DNA of 64,000 nt, taken from Planctomycetaceae bacterium. Lineage in GTDB: Bacteria > Planctomycetota > Phycisphaerae > Phycisphaerales > SM1A02. Made by a program: the position numbers and the translations under genes. Location of the stretch: contig JAJTGL010000001.1 in NCBI GenBank assembly GCA_021297795.1, forward strand, positions 31,345-95,344, read 5' to 3'. Under the pieces are notes generated by a model. That model did no database searches. It saw nothing but the letters and a program-made list of their open reading frames with translations, and was not told the DNA's origin. Below are positions 38,252 through 47,913 of this stretch, one piece after another. Position 1 is the first letter of the stretch, and each line of letters opens with the position of its first letter.

Positions 38252-41200
38252 TCACTTGAGTTCCTTCAGCAACTGCTCGATGCGCGTCTTCGTCTGCGGA
38301 TCGGGATTGAGCTTCTGCGCCGCCTCGACGGCCGCGCGTGCCTCGCCGGATCGACCCAGCGCGTTATAGGCCTGCGCGAGGTGGTACTGGACCGCAGCAC
38401 CGTTCGCGAGCGTGCTCGCGCGCTGCAGGACCTCGAGCGCCTCCGCATGCTTCCCGTCGAGGATGAGGAGCGAGCCGAGCGTGTCGAGGTACTCGCTGCG
38501 CGTCGGGTTGAGTTGGACGGCGAGCCGCGAGGCATCGAGTCCCTTCTTCGCGTCCTTGAGGCAGTCGCCGCAGAGATAGGCGTAGTTGTTGAGCAGCGTG
38601 TCGGCGTTCGGAGCGAGCTTCAGGCCCTCCTCGAACGCCACGATGGCCTCGGGGCAGTTGCCGCCGATGTACAGCAGCGAGCCGTATCGATCGAACATCT
38701 GGGCCCCGAGTTCCGGCATGCCCTTGAAGTCGGTGGACTTCACCACCGTGAGGTACTCGATCGCCTTCGCGGGACCTGCGGAGGGATTCCCCATCGCGAG
38801 GTCTGCGAGCACCGCCGCGCCGAGCACGTCGGGCTGACCATTGCCGAGCTGCCGGAAGAGCCCCTCCGCGTCGGCGAGCGACTCTGGGGTGTAGAGCAAC
38901 GCGACGGCCTCATACCACTGCACGAGCGTGCGCGGTTGTCCGGCTTCGAACGCCGCCTTGGCCTCGCGGTAGCTGTCGGTGAGCGTCTTGATGCCCTCGC
39001 CGCGCTCATCGCCACCGACGAGCGCCACGCCGACGTACGTTCGCGCGGTGGGGTTCGTACGCACGATCTCGGGCCGTCGCCGCGATGTCGCGACCGCGCC
39101 CCGGTAGTCCTTCGCACGAATGCGCGCGTTGAGTTCGCGGAAGAACACGTCTTCCGTTGGCTGCAGGAGATCCGCGCGCTCGAAGCTCGCGGCCGCATCG
39201 GCGAAGCGCGCGCGACGAATCATGAGGTCGCCGAGCGCGATGTGCCACGCCGGATCGCCCGGCATCAACGAGATCGCCGAACGAATCGAGTCCTCCGCGC
39301 GATCGAAGCTTCCAGTGCGCTCATGGATCTCGACGAGACGCCGACGCGCCTCGATGCTGGTGGGGCTGATGCGGAGGAACCGCTCCAGCTCGCCGACCGC
39401 GCCGTTCACGTCGCCGAGCGCGAGCATGATCTCGCTGCGGGTCGCCGATGCCGCGAGCGTGGAGCCTCCGAGCGCGACCGCACGATCCGCGGCGGCGAGC
39501 GCCTCCTGCCCACGTGCGGCATCGCCCGTGAGTTCGAAGAGCTTGCGCTTCGCCATCGCGTCCTGGATGAAGGGCTGCGGCGAGTAGGGTGCGAGCGCCT
39601 TGGCCCGCGTGTACGCCGGCAGGCAGGCCTCGTAGGCCGCACGCGCATCCGGGATGCGGCCAAGTCCACGCAGTTCGTCTCCCCTCGCCATCGAGATGGC
39701 GCCGTCGAGCATCTCCATCGACACGTCACGCGTCGCACCTACGGCGGCGGCATCGAAGGTCTGCCGCGCCTTCGTGATGTCGCCCGCACGCAGCAGCACC
39801 TCCGCAAGACGGAGCCGCAGACCGGGCTCGTTGCCGTTGGCCACGATCGGCTCGAGGAACTCGAGCGCCATCGCGTATCGCTCCGCGTTGAACGCGACGT
39901 CGACGATGGTGCGGCTTGCATCACGCGTCGTCGGATCCTCGAGCCGCATCGACTCGAGGAAGGCGGCCTTCGCATCGGCATCGCGGCCAAGCTGCAGCAG
40001 CAGGCTTCCAAGCATCACGTTTCCGCGCCAACCCGCGCTCTCGCCGGCGGCCTTTACCGCATCGGTGAGCACGCGGACGGATTCGTCGCGACGACCGAGC
40101 ACGCGCAGCAACTGGCTGTACGAACTCGCGACGTCGAGATTGCCGGGCTCCTTGCGGAGTGTCGCGAGGCAGATCTCCTCCGCACGCTTCCTCCACTGAG
40201 CGCGCGTCCGCTCAAGCGCGGTGTAGCGCGTTGGCGAGTCGAGCTGCGCCCACTGCTGCTCGCTGTACGACTCCTGGCCGCGCTCGTTCAGCACATCGGG
40301 GCGGTCGGGGCTTGCGCTCGCAAGCAGGTTCGCGAGAGCGAGGGCGTTGCGGGTGTCACCCGGCGCCACGCGATACTGGTTCTCGCGCATGCGCATCGCC
40401 ATCGGACGGTCGCCGAGCTGCGCCTCGAGTCCCAGCCACACCTCGGCGATCTCGTTGTCGAGACCTGCCAACTGACGCGCCTGGCGCAGCACTTCGAGCG
40501 CCCGCTGCGTGTTGCCGTTTCGCACCAGCGCTCCGACGAGCTGGCGCACGGTCTGCATGTCGTCCGGACGGCGCTTGTACGCCTCCTCGTACTGACGCTG
40601 CGCGCTCTCGACGTTGCCATACTGCTCGAGCATGGAACCGAGCGCGCGGAAGACGACGGAGCTGTCGATGCCCGACTGGATCGCGTTCTCGAGGAGCGTG
40701 GTCGCCTCGCGCATCTTGCCCTGCGCCGCGAGGAGCTGCGATTCGAGCAGGACCGATTGGGATGGGTCTCGCTTCGACTCCTTCGCCAGCGCGACCACCG
40801 CACCCGCCGCGGCGAAGTCCTTGCGATCGATCGCGTCGCGGAAATCAGCCTCGAGAAGGATCGGGTGTACGCGATCCGCGGCCTCGGCCTTGGCACGCCA
40901 CGTCTTCAAGCCGGCCCGAAGTTTCTCAGCGGTCGCACGCGTCGTTGCCGCGTTCGCCGTGTTGAGCCGTGTCTCGCGCTCCGCGGTCTGCTCGATCGCG
41001 ACCGCCGACTGCAGGAGACGCAGATAGGTGACGATCGTGCGGAGCGGCTCTTCCTGAATCGTGCTTTCCGTCAGGATCACGACACGCTCGACGGGATCGT
41101 CGGAGGCAAAGAGCGCGCGGAAGCGCTGCAGCGCCGGATCCCCCGGGAACGCGACGATCGCCTGATCGATCATCCGGCGCGCGCGCTCCGTATCACCCGC

Positions 41201-42982
41201 CTGCACTTCGACCGCGATGGCGAACCGCTCGACGGCGATGTTCGGTTCGGGGCTCGCCTTGCGCATCTCGTCGAGGATGCGTCGCGCGCCGTCGAAATCC
41301 TTCGCATCAACCGCGGCCTGTACGCGCGCGAACGTATCGATCGCCTGCGTGTCGCCGCGCCCCTGCGCGGAGGCCGGGTCGGCCTGCTGCACCGCGAGCA
41401 CGTTGCGCTCGAACTCCAGCACCGCGGGATCGTTCGGCAGGCGCTCCTTGAGGAGTGCGATGGTCTCGAGCGCGTCGCGGACGCGGCCGGTGCGCATCTC
41501 GAGCGTCACGCGCATCTTCAGGATCTGCGGATTGTTCGGCGAGAGCTGCAGACCGCCGTTGAGGAGATCGAGCGCGCGGCCCGTCTCTCCGAGCTCGAGA
41601 TTCGCGAATGCCGCGATGATGTAGAGCTCGAGGTCGACCGCACTGCCCTTCTTGAACACCTCGTTGTACTTGATGACCGCGTTCGCGTAGTCCTTGCGCG
41701 CCGCCGCGATCTTGCCGTCGACGCGCAGCAGCGGCGAGTTGTCGGGTGCGTCCGCGAGCGTCTTCGCGAGTTCCTCGCGTGTGGCGACCAGCTGCTCGAT
41801 GCCCTTCGCACGCGCCTCGCCCTGCATGGTCTCGACGCCGTCGTAGAGGAGATCGAAACGAAGGAGCGCCGCGTCGGCGCGGTTGGCCTCGAAGCTCGCC
41901 GCGACGAGACCGACCGCCGGACGCTTCGCGTCGAGGATCTTCTGGATCTCGACGAGCGCGGCCTCGCGATCGCTGAAACGGAGGAGCGACGCGAGGATGC
42001 GTCGGTGGAGGATCTCGTCGGGATTCTTGGCGAGGAAGTCTCGAAGAAGCTTCACGGCCTGCTCGAGTCCGAGCGGTCCGGAACGCACGAGCGTGTTGGT
42101 GGCCGAGTAGATGACCATCGGATCGCCGGAGGCGAGCGCCCTCGTCTCGAGGGCCCGCAGCCTGTCGGCGATGGCCGGCGAGTCGAGGTTTCCGTCGGCA
42201 TCGAGCACGGCGCGCTCGAGCTCCGCCGTCGCGGTCATGACGCCTTCCGGACACTCGGCGACCGCGGTCGCGAGCGCCTGCGTCGCGGCGGCGTTGGCGC
42301 TCTCGAGCCGGTCGGACCGCCCCGCGCCGCGCGCCCGCGCGTAGTCGTCGATCGCGATGCGCGCGAGCGAACCGAGCACGCGATCGCGCTCGGTCGGCGT
42401 GAGGTCCTTGCATCCGGCGGCGGCCTTCAGATCCTCGACGGTCTTGAGCCTCTGGGGCTCGTCGAGCGAGTCGAGGCGGCGCATGCCCGCGAACCCGCGG
42501 TAGGCCTTCAGCACCTGCTCCTCGGTTCCGCCGACGCGCACGGCGTTGAGCGCCTCGTCGCAACGATCGGAGAGGTTCTTCCAGGCGACGGGCGAGGAGA
42601 GGCCCTCGCACTGCTCGATCACGCCCTCGAGATACGTGCGCCAGCGCTCCACGTTGTCGCGGTCCGCGCGCGCGAGGAACTGGAGCGATCCGATGTACTG
42701 CTGGTACTTCTCGTTCGCCTCGTTCTGGGTCTCGGGAACGATCCGGAGGATCGCGCCGGAGAACTTCTCCAGATAGTCGATGTTGTTCTGCTTCTTGTTG
42801 ACGGCGCGTCCGTAGGCCTCCGCGGCCTTCCGGTAGTCGCCCTCGGCCGCCAGCTTGTCGCCGGCCTTGATGAACCGATCGGTGTCGAGGCGCCACATCA
42901 GTCCGAACGCGAACAGCGCACCGAGGGACACGGTCGCTGCACCGACGACGAACACGAGCTTCTTGTTGAGCTTCTTGGCCAT
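38252..42982 (-). CDS. Giant TPR-repeat membrane-anchored protein (1576 aa)
   Basis: N-terminal TM (LVFVVGAATVSLGALFAFGL) and many TPR-like helices; lies in the exosortase/EPS locus. Confidence 0.8.
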   Translation of the reverse strand: MAKKLNKKLVFVVGAATVSLGALFAFGLMWRLDTDRFIKAGDKLAAEGDYRKAAEAYGRAVNKKQNNIDYLEKFSGAILRIVPETQNEANEKYQQYIGSLQFLARADRDNVERWRTYLEGVIEQCEGLSSPVAWKNLSDRCDEALNAVRVGGTEEQVLKAYRGFAGMRRLDSLDEPQRLKTVEDLKAAAGCKDLTPTERDRVLGSLARIAIDDYARARGAGRSDRLESANAAATQALATAVAECPEGVMTATAELERAVLDADGNLDSPAIADRLRALETRALASGDPMVIYSATNTLVRSGPLGLEQAVKLLRDFLAKNPDEILHRRILASLLRFSDREAALVEIQKILDAKRPAVGLVAASFEANRADAALLRFDLLYDGVETMQGEARAKGIEQLVATREELAKTLADAPDNSPLLRVDGKIAAARKDYANAVIKYNEVFKKGSAVDLELYIIAAFANLELGETGRALDLLNGGLQLSPNNPQILKMRVTLEMRTGRVRDALETIALLKERLPNDPAVLEFERNVLAVQQADPASAQGRGDTQAIDTFARVQAAVDAKDFDGARRILDEMRKASPEPNIAVERFAIAVEVQAGDTERARRMIDQAIVAFPGDPALQRFRALFASDDPVERVVILTESTIQEEPLRTIVTYLRLLQSAVAIEQTAERETRLNTANAATTRATAEKLRAGLKTWRAKAEAADRVHPILLEADFRDAIDRKDFAAAGAVVALAKESKRDPSQSVLLESQLLAAQGKMREATTLLENAIQSGIDSSVVFRALGSMLEQYGNVESAQRQYEEAYKRRPDDMQTVRQLVGALVRNGNTQRALEVLRQARQLAGLDNEIAEVWLGLEAQLGDRPMAMRMRENQYRVAPGDTRNALALANLLASASPDRPDVLNERGQESYSEQQWAQLDSPTRYTALERTRAQWRKRAEEICLATLRKEPGNLDVASSYSQLLRVLGRRDESVRVLTDAVKAAGESAGWRGNVMLGSLLLQLGRDADAKAAFLESMRLEDPTTRDASRTIVDVAFNAERYAMALEFLEPIVANGNEPGLRLRLAEVLLRAGDITKARQTFDAAAVGATRDVSMEMLDGAISMARGDELRGLGRIPDARAAYEACLPAYTRAKALAPYSPQPFIQDAMAKRKLFELTGDAARGQEALAAADRAVALGGSTLAASATRSEIMLALGDVNGAVGELERFLRISPTSIEARRRLVEIHERTGSFDRAEDSIRSAISLMPGDPAWHIALGDLMIRRARFADAAASFERADLLQPTEDVFFRELNARIRAKDYRGAVATSRRRPEIVRTNPTARTYVGVALVGGDERGEGIKTLTDSYREAKAAFEAGQPRTLVQWYEAVALLYTPESLADAEGLFRQLGNGQPDVLGAAVLADLAMGNPSAGPAKAIEYLTVVKSTDFKGMPELGAQMFDRYGSLLYIGGNCPEAIVAFEEGLKLAPNADTLLNNYAYLCGDCLKDAKKGLDASRLAVQLNPTRSEYLDTLGSLLILDGKHAEALEVLQRASTLANGAAVQYHLAQAYNALGRSGEARAAVEAAQKLNPDPQTKTRIEQLLKELK

Positions 42983-43036
42983 GGATGTATTCCTCTCGAA
43001 CCTGACTCCGTCGGCCGGTCTCGCCGGCGATCCGCC

Positions 43037-43894
43037 TCAACTCGTTCCCGACGCGCCGCCTTCCGCGGACGCCCCGCCTGCCTTCGCCTCCCACTCGGGC
43101 CAGTCCGGCAGGCAGCGCATCACCTCGGGCAGCAGTGCCCCGAGGAGCTCCGTCGCCTCTTCCTTGAACGGACCGATGAGCGATCCATCCTCGTCCTCGA
43201 CGAGCCCCTTCTTCGTCACCTGGATCTTGCAGTAGTAGGCGTAGCGATCGGTCAGGTTGAACGCCGCACGCCGCACGCCGTAGCTGCTCGACTCGAGCTT
43301 GCCGTTCGCGATGAAGAAGTAGCCGCCGACCTGGCGGACCTTCGGTGACTTCGGGTTCTGGAACTCGATGGTCGTGGCGATGACGTCGCCGACCGGCATC
43401 GTCACGCTCTCGATGTCGGCCGTCACGGCATCGACGACATCGGACGTGAAGTAGCCCTCGATCCTCGAGGGCCGCCACTTCGATCGGTCGATGTCGAGCT
43501 TCGCCGGCTCGGAGTTCTGCGTCAGCTCGAGTCCACCGACCGCCCAGCACCGCTCGGGGATGTGCGGCACGGCGTCGATCGTGCCGGTGTAGTAGGCGAC
43601 GTGCACGTGCAGTGCTCCCTTGTTGGGATCGCCGTCGATCGCGTAGGTGCGGTCGAGGTAGCTCCTGGTGCCGAGCTCCTCGAGGAGGATGTCGGTGTAC
43701 GAGCCGTCGGGGCCGACCCGCGACCAGCGGCCGATCGTGGTGGGCACCGCGTCGAGCGGCCGGCGCAGGTCGACGCGTTCCTTCGTGAGGAAGACGTTGA
43801 ACTGCCTCACCAGCGCGTAGAAGCCGATGCCCGCGATCGCGAGCGTCGCGATCGCGACGATGTAGGCGCGGACGGAGGAGCGATCAACCCGCAT
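43037..43894 (-). CDS. Exosortase-associated EpsI family protein (DUF3485)
   Basis: VHVAYYTGTIDAVPHIPERCWAVGG motif; N-terminal TM; overlaps the exosortase stop. Confidence 0.85.
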   Translation of the reverse strand: MRVDRSSVRAYIVAIATLAIAGIGFYALVRQFNVFLTKERVDLRRPLDAVPTTIGRWSRVGPDGSYTDILLEELGTRSYLDRTYAIDGDPNKGALHVHVAYYTGTIDAVPHIPERCWAVGGLELTQNSEPAKLDIDRSKWRPSRIEGYFTSDVVDAVTADIESVTMPVGDVIATTIEFQNPKSPKVRQVGGYFFIANGKLESSSYGVRRAAFNLTDRYAYYCKIQVTKKGLVEDEDGSLIGPFKEEATELLGALLPEVMRCLPDWPEWEAKAGGASAEGGASGTS

Positions 43895-44873
43895 CGTTCG
43901 CTCCCTTGCCCGAAGAGGCCGCGGCCGGGGCCGCCGGGGCCTTCGGCTTCTTCTCCTCGACGAAGAGGTTCGACAGGAACCACATGATGCCGAGATAGAG
44001 CACGAGCGCCGGCACGAGCCACACGAGTCCGACGAACGAGTGGAAGTCGCCGGCGGCGAAGTCGGCGTCGTAGAGCGAGAGGATGCCGAGCGTGAAGACG
44101 CGCAGCACGTTCACGCCGAGCGCCACCGGGAAGCCGGCCGCCACGAGCAGCACACGTTGCCAGTTCCTCGGAAGGCCCGTGTACGCGATGGCGACGCCGA
44201 GCGCGAGGAACGCGACCAGCATGCGCATGCCGCTGCACGCCTCGGCCACGTTCAGCTGGCGCGGCGTGCCGTCGACGTAGACGGAGATCACGTTGCCGCT
44301 TCGGTCGACGTCGACGCCGCAGACGGCGAGCATGGCGTACGCGCCGACCGCGGACCAGTCCTGCATGCGCTCCGTGACGAGCTGCAGGAGCCGATCGCTG
44401 ATCGACTGCCCGAACACGACGAAGTAGGCGAGCGGGAAGAGCAGGATCTTCGTGGCCCGCCAACCGCACACCTGCAGGATCATGCCGAAGAGCGTGATGC
44501 CGAGCGCGAATCCCTGCGCATTGTGGTGGACGACGAACCAGCTCGGTCCGAAGGCGCTCGCGATGTATGCGGCGATGCCGACGAGGATGACGGGGAAGCC
44601 GAGCCAGTTCGCCCGGAAGGGCTGCGCGAGCAGCTCCTCGCGACGAAGCCAGACGAAGTAGCCCGAGATGAACGGGACGAGCAGCGTGTGTCCCCAGTCG
44701 GCCGGCTCGAGGAACGCCCAGCGGACCTGCGTCTGGAAGAACTTGAAGTACACCGCGACCACGACCGCGCACGCGACGGCGATCGCGAGGAACATCCTCC
44801 CCTGCGAAAGCACGACGCTCGGGGCGGCGGCCGCACCGGAACGATCTGGAACTTGCGCGCGGGCGGAACTCAT
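43884..44873 (-). CDS. xrt: Exosortase (exosortase/archaeosortase family)
   Basis: Multi-TM; catalytic-type Cys (NVAEACSGMRML), Arg (GVNVLRVFTLGILS), His (GDFHSFVGLVW). Confidence 0.9.
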   Translation of the reverse strand: MSSARAQVPDRSGAAAAPSVVLSQGRMFLAIAVACAVVVAVYFKFFQTQVRWAFLEPADWGHTLLVPFISGYFVWLRREELLAQPFRANWLGFPVILVGIAAYIASAFGPSWFVVHHNAQGFALGITLFGMILQVCGWRATKILLFPLAYFVVFGQSISDRLLQLVTERMQDWSAVGAYAMLAVCGVDVDRSGNVISVYVDGTPRQLNVAEACSGMRMLVAFLALGVAIAYTGLPRNWQRVLLVAAGFPVALGVNVLRVFTLGILSLYDADFAAGDFHSFVGLVWLVPALVLYLGIMWFLSNLFVEEKKPKAPAAPAAASSGKGANDAG

Positions 44874-45085
44874 GCGGAGGGACCGAAGGCACGGCCGGTC
44901 GCGCGCATGCACCATGCCGCGACGCGAACGCTGCGTCCCCTTCCGGGCCCTCCAGCCCCACCGAACGACCCGACAGGGCCACGCGTTACGACGCGTGTGC
45001 CCGGGCGGTTCGGGAGATCGGTGGAAACAGGACGCATTCGCGAGGACGGACAATCGACGGCGCGCGGAACGCCATTCGATCGGGA

Positions 45086-46720
45086 TCAGTTGATGGTGAA
45101 GTTCTCCGGCGGCGGACCGAACACGTCGTTGCCGAAGTTCCGGTCGAGCAGGAAGCCGAAGCCGTAGGTCATGCGGAAGCCGTTGCGGATGACCGCGAGC
45201 GGCAGCGCGAAGAAGTCTGTGCCGATAATGACGTGATCGTCGGCCTGCATGTAGATGTCAGGCTCGGCGCGGTTGCGGATCGCCTTGAGATCGACGCGGA
45301 TCGTCGCCTCGCGGTCCTTCCCCACGACACGCACCAGGTCGACGCGGTCCGGAATCGCCGTCGGTGACAGGCCACCGGCCGCGGACACGAATCGGCTGAG
45401 CGTCAGTCGACCGTTGGTGTTCGACAGTTCGTACACGCCGATGCGGTTGATCTCGCCGTCGATGTAGAGGAACCCGGTCTGCGGCGGCTCGACGTAGACC
45501 TGATCGCCCGGGCGAATCACCACGTTGAGGTTGGGGTCGCCGAGCACGAGCTTCTGGTAGTCGACTTCGATGATGCGCGTCGCGTACATCGAGTCGCTGG
45601 CCGCGGCGGTCTTGCGACCAGCGCGCGCCGCGCGACCGGCGGTCTCGCTTCCGCGGACCCAACGGCCCGTGGTGCTGTCGAAGGTCCAGCCCGTCGAGGG
45701 CGCCGACTGCGCCTTGATCTCGGTGACATCGGCCTCGCCCACCTTCGGCGTCGCGAGGTCATCGATGTCGACCGCGGGACCCTGATCCTGCCCAAGCGTC
45801 CTCGGCGTGTCGCCGATCGAGCCTGGCGAAGACTTCGGCGCCTCGGCCGGCGCAGCGCCGGTTCCGGCATCCGATGGAGCCGGGTCGGGCTTCTTCGCCC
45901 CACCCTCGAGCTGATTGATGAGTTCGTCGATGTCCACGGGCGGCTTCGTCTCGGTTCCACCGCCGCTGCTCGAGCCACCCGACGTGGCAGAGCCGCCCTT
46001 GCCGGCCTGCGGCTCGGGGTAGATCGGGTTCAGGGTGTCATCGAGTGGCGCCGCGCGAATCACCGTGACGCGCTGGGTCGTCGACATCGTGCCGCCCGCA
46101 AGCGCGATCGCCTCGGTCAACCGGAAGTCCGGACGCGTGAGCGCGAAGACTCCGGTCGACTGCACCGAACCGTAGATGGTGAACTGGAAGCCCTGGCCGC
46201 GCTCAAGCGAGACCGAGACGAGCGGGTTCTGGATGATGCGCGAGGCCTTCGCCTCGATCTCCTTCTGGAACTCCTCGACGGTCAGGCCTGCCGCCACGAC
46301 GTCGCCGAGCTGCTTGATCGGGATGTTGCCGGTCTGATCGATGATGCGCTCGAGCACCTCGGTCTCGCCCGGCGCGAGCAGCTCGAAGATCTCGATGCGC
46401 ACGGCGTCACCCGGAGCAAGTCGGTACTTCAACTCGCCAGGCACAAGATCCTCCGCCGTCGGCGGCGTCGTCTTGCGCCCGGACATGCCGGCCTCGTCGA
46501 TCACGTCGAGGCGCGCCAGCACCGGCATCGTGGTCGGCGTGTGCTCGAAGTAGCCGGTACGGCTCGGATCGAAGTAGGAGTCGACCTCGCAGCCTGCGAG
46601 AGCGAACAGCGCCGCCGCGCTCGCGAACGCGTGGAGAACCCGACGGAGACGCGAGCGTCCGGCGGGGGCGTTGGCCTGCGAGTTCGATTCGATGGAGGGA
46701 GCTTGCTCGATGGAATGCAC
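45086..46720 (-). CDS. Polysaccharide export protein (Wza/SLBB family) with low-complexity insert
   Basis: Lipoprotein-like N-terminus LFALAGCEVDSYFD; YRLAPGDAVRIEIFEL; VVIRPGDQVYVEPPQTGFLYIDGEINRIGVYEL. Confidence 0.87.
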   Translation of the reverse strand: MHSIEQAPSIESNSQANAPAGRSRLRRVLHAFASAAALFALAGCEVDSYFDPSRTGYFEHTPTTMPVLARLDVIDEAGMSGRKTTPPTAEDLVPGELKYRLAPGDAVRIEIFELLAPGETEVLERIIDQTGNIPIKQLGDVVAAGLTVEEFQKEIEAKASRIIQNPLVSVSLERGQGFQFTIYGSVQSTGVFALTRPDFRLTEAIALAGGTMSTTQRVTVIRAAPLDDTLNPIYPEPQAGKGGSATSGGSSSGGGTETKPPVDIDELINQLEGGAKKPDPAPSDAGTGAAPAEAPKSSPGSIGDTPRTLGQDQGPAVDIDDLATPKVGEADVTEIKAQSAPSTGWTFDSTTGRWVRGSETAGRAARAGRKTAAASDSMYATRIIEVDYQKLVLGDPNLNVVIRPGDQVYVEPPQTGFLYIDGEINRIGVYELSNTNGRLTLSRFVSAAGGLSPTAIPDRVDLVRVVGKDREATIRVDLKAIRNRAEPDIYMQADDHVIIGTDFFALPLAVIRNGFRMTYGFGFLLDRNFGNDVFGPPPENFTIN

Positions 46721-46840
46721 GGGCGGGACTCCGGCTGTTGCCGTGAAGACTCCACAGGACCATCCACCGGGAGGGACCTGGGAGTGCCGCCCTTATCGGC
46801 ACGGTTCCAGTTTGGATTTGAGGATTCGCCCGAATGAAGT

Positions 46841-47803
46841 TCAGGGACAGAGTGCCCGGAGGAGCACCGCCATGCGCGCGGCGACCCCGCAGGAGACCTG
46901 CGCCAGAATGACGCTATCCACCGGATCGTCCGCGACTTCCTCATCGATCTCGACGCCGCGGTTGACCGGCCCCGGGTGCAGGATGGGGACACCGGCGCGC
47001 AACAGTTTGCGCCGTACGGACGTGAGCCCGTAGGTGCTGCGATAGTCTGGCGCGATACCCGAGCCCGCAGCACGCTCCAGTTGAATGCGAAGCATCATGA
47101 TCGCATCCACTTCGCGAATGATCGCATCAATATCGTGATGGATCGAGATTTTACCGGGACCTTCTGCAAGCTGCTCGAAGCCGCGCGGAACCAGCGTCGG
47201 AGGCCCCACGATCAGGACGTGCGCTCCAAGCGCGACGAGCGCGTGCGTGGTGGAACGCGCCACGCGCGAGTTGGCGATGTCGCCGACGATCGCCACCTTG
47301 CGGCCCGTCACGTCGCCAAGCCGGAGCCGCAGCGCGAGCACGTCGAGAAGCGCTTGGGTCGGGTGCTCGTGGCGCCCGTCGCCGGCGTTGATGACCGGGC
47401 AGCGCACGGCGTTCGCGACGAGCGCCGCCCCGCCGGAGATCGAGGTCCGCACCACGAGCGCGTCGACGCCCATCGCCTCGATGTTGAGGGCGGTGTCGAT
47501 CAATGTCTCGCCCTTGGAGGCGCTGGAGCCGCTGGAGCCGAGCAGAACGACGTCCGCCCCCAGTCGCCGGGCTGCCATCTCGAAACTGACCCGGGTTCGG
47601 GTGGAGTCCTCGAAGAAGATGTTGGCGACGACGCGCCCCCGCAGACGGTCGAGTGAAGGAGCATCGCCGACGGCGACGGGAAGGAGTTCCTGCGCGTGAT
47701 CGAGAAGGCGACGCAACTCCGCGACGGGAAGGCCTTCGATCGCGAGGAAATCGCGCTCGGGACTCGAGAGACCGGTGCCGGCGGTTCGTTGGATCAGGCG
47801 CAC
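46841..47803 (-). CDS. pyrB: Aspartate carbamoyltransferase catalytic subunit
   Basis: FFEDSTRTRVSFEMAARRLGADVV, SKGETLIDTALNIEAMGVDALVVR, HEHPTQALLDVLAL, HPGPVNRGVEID. Confidence 0.95.
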   Translation of the reverse strand: MRLIQRTAGTGLSSPERDFLAIEGLPVAELRRLLDHAQELLPVAVGDAPSLDRLRGRVVANIFFEDSTRTRVSFEMAARRLGADVVLLGSSGSSASKGETLIDTALNIEAMGVDALVVRTSISGGAALVANAVRCPVINAGDGRHEHPTQALLDVLALRLRLGDVTGRKVAIVGDIANSRVARSTTHALVALGAHVLIVGPPTLVPRGFEQLAEGPGKISIHHDIDAIIREVDAIMMLRIQLERAAGSGIAPDYRSTYGLTSVRRKLLRAGVPILHPGPVNRGVEIDEEVADDPVDSVILAQVSCGVAARMAVLLRALCP

Positions 47804-47913
47804 GGGCGGCAGGATACCGGGAGGCGCAGCGCGTGCGGTGCGCACGGCAGCCGCGAAAATCGGCCTGTTCCGACGGGTTTGGCCTGCCGATCGAACCGTG
47901 CCGTCGGTCGCCG

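Noticed and set aside
35270-43348. 2692-aa stop-free ORF on the plus strand
   Set aside because: Antisense to the epimerase, BY-kinase-like, TPR and EpsI genes, which have recognisable families; the translation is R/L/E/D/H-rich with no motif, as expected of a mirrored frame in GC-rich codons
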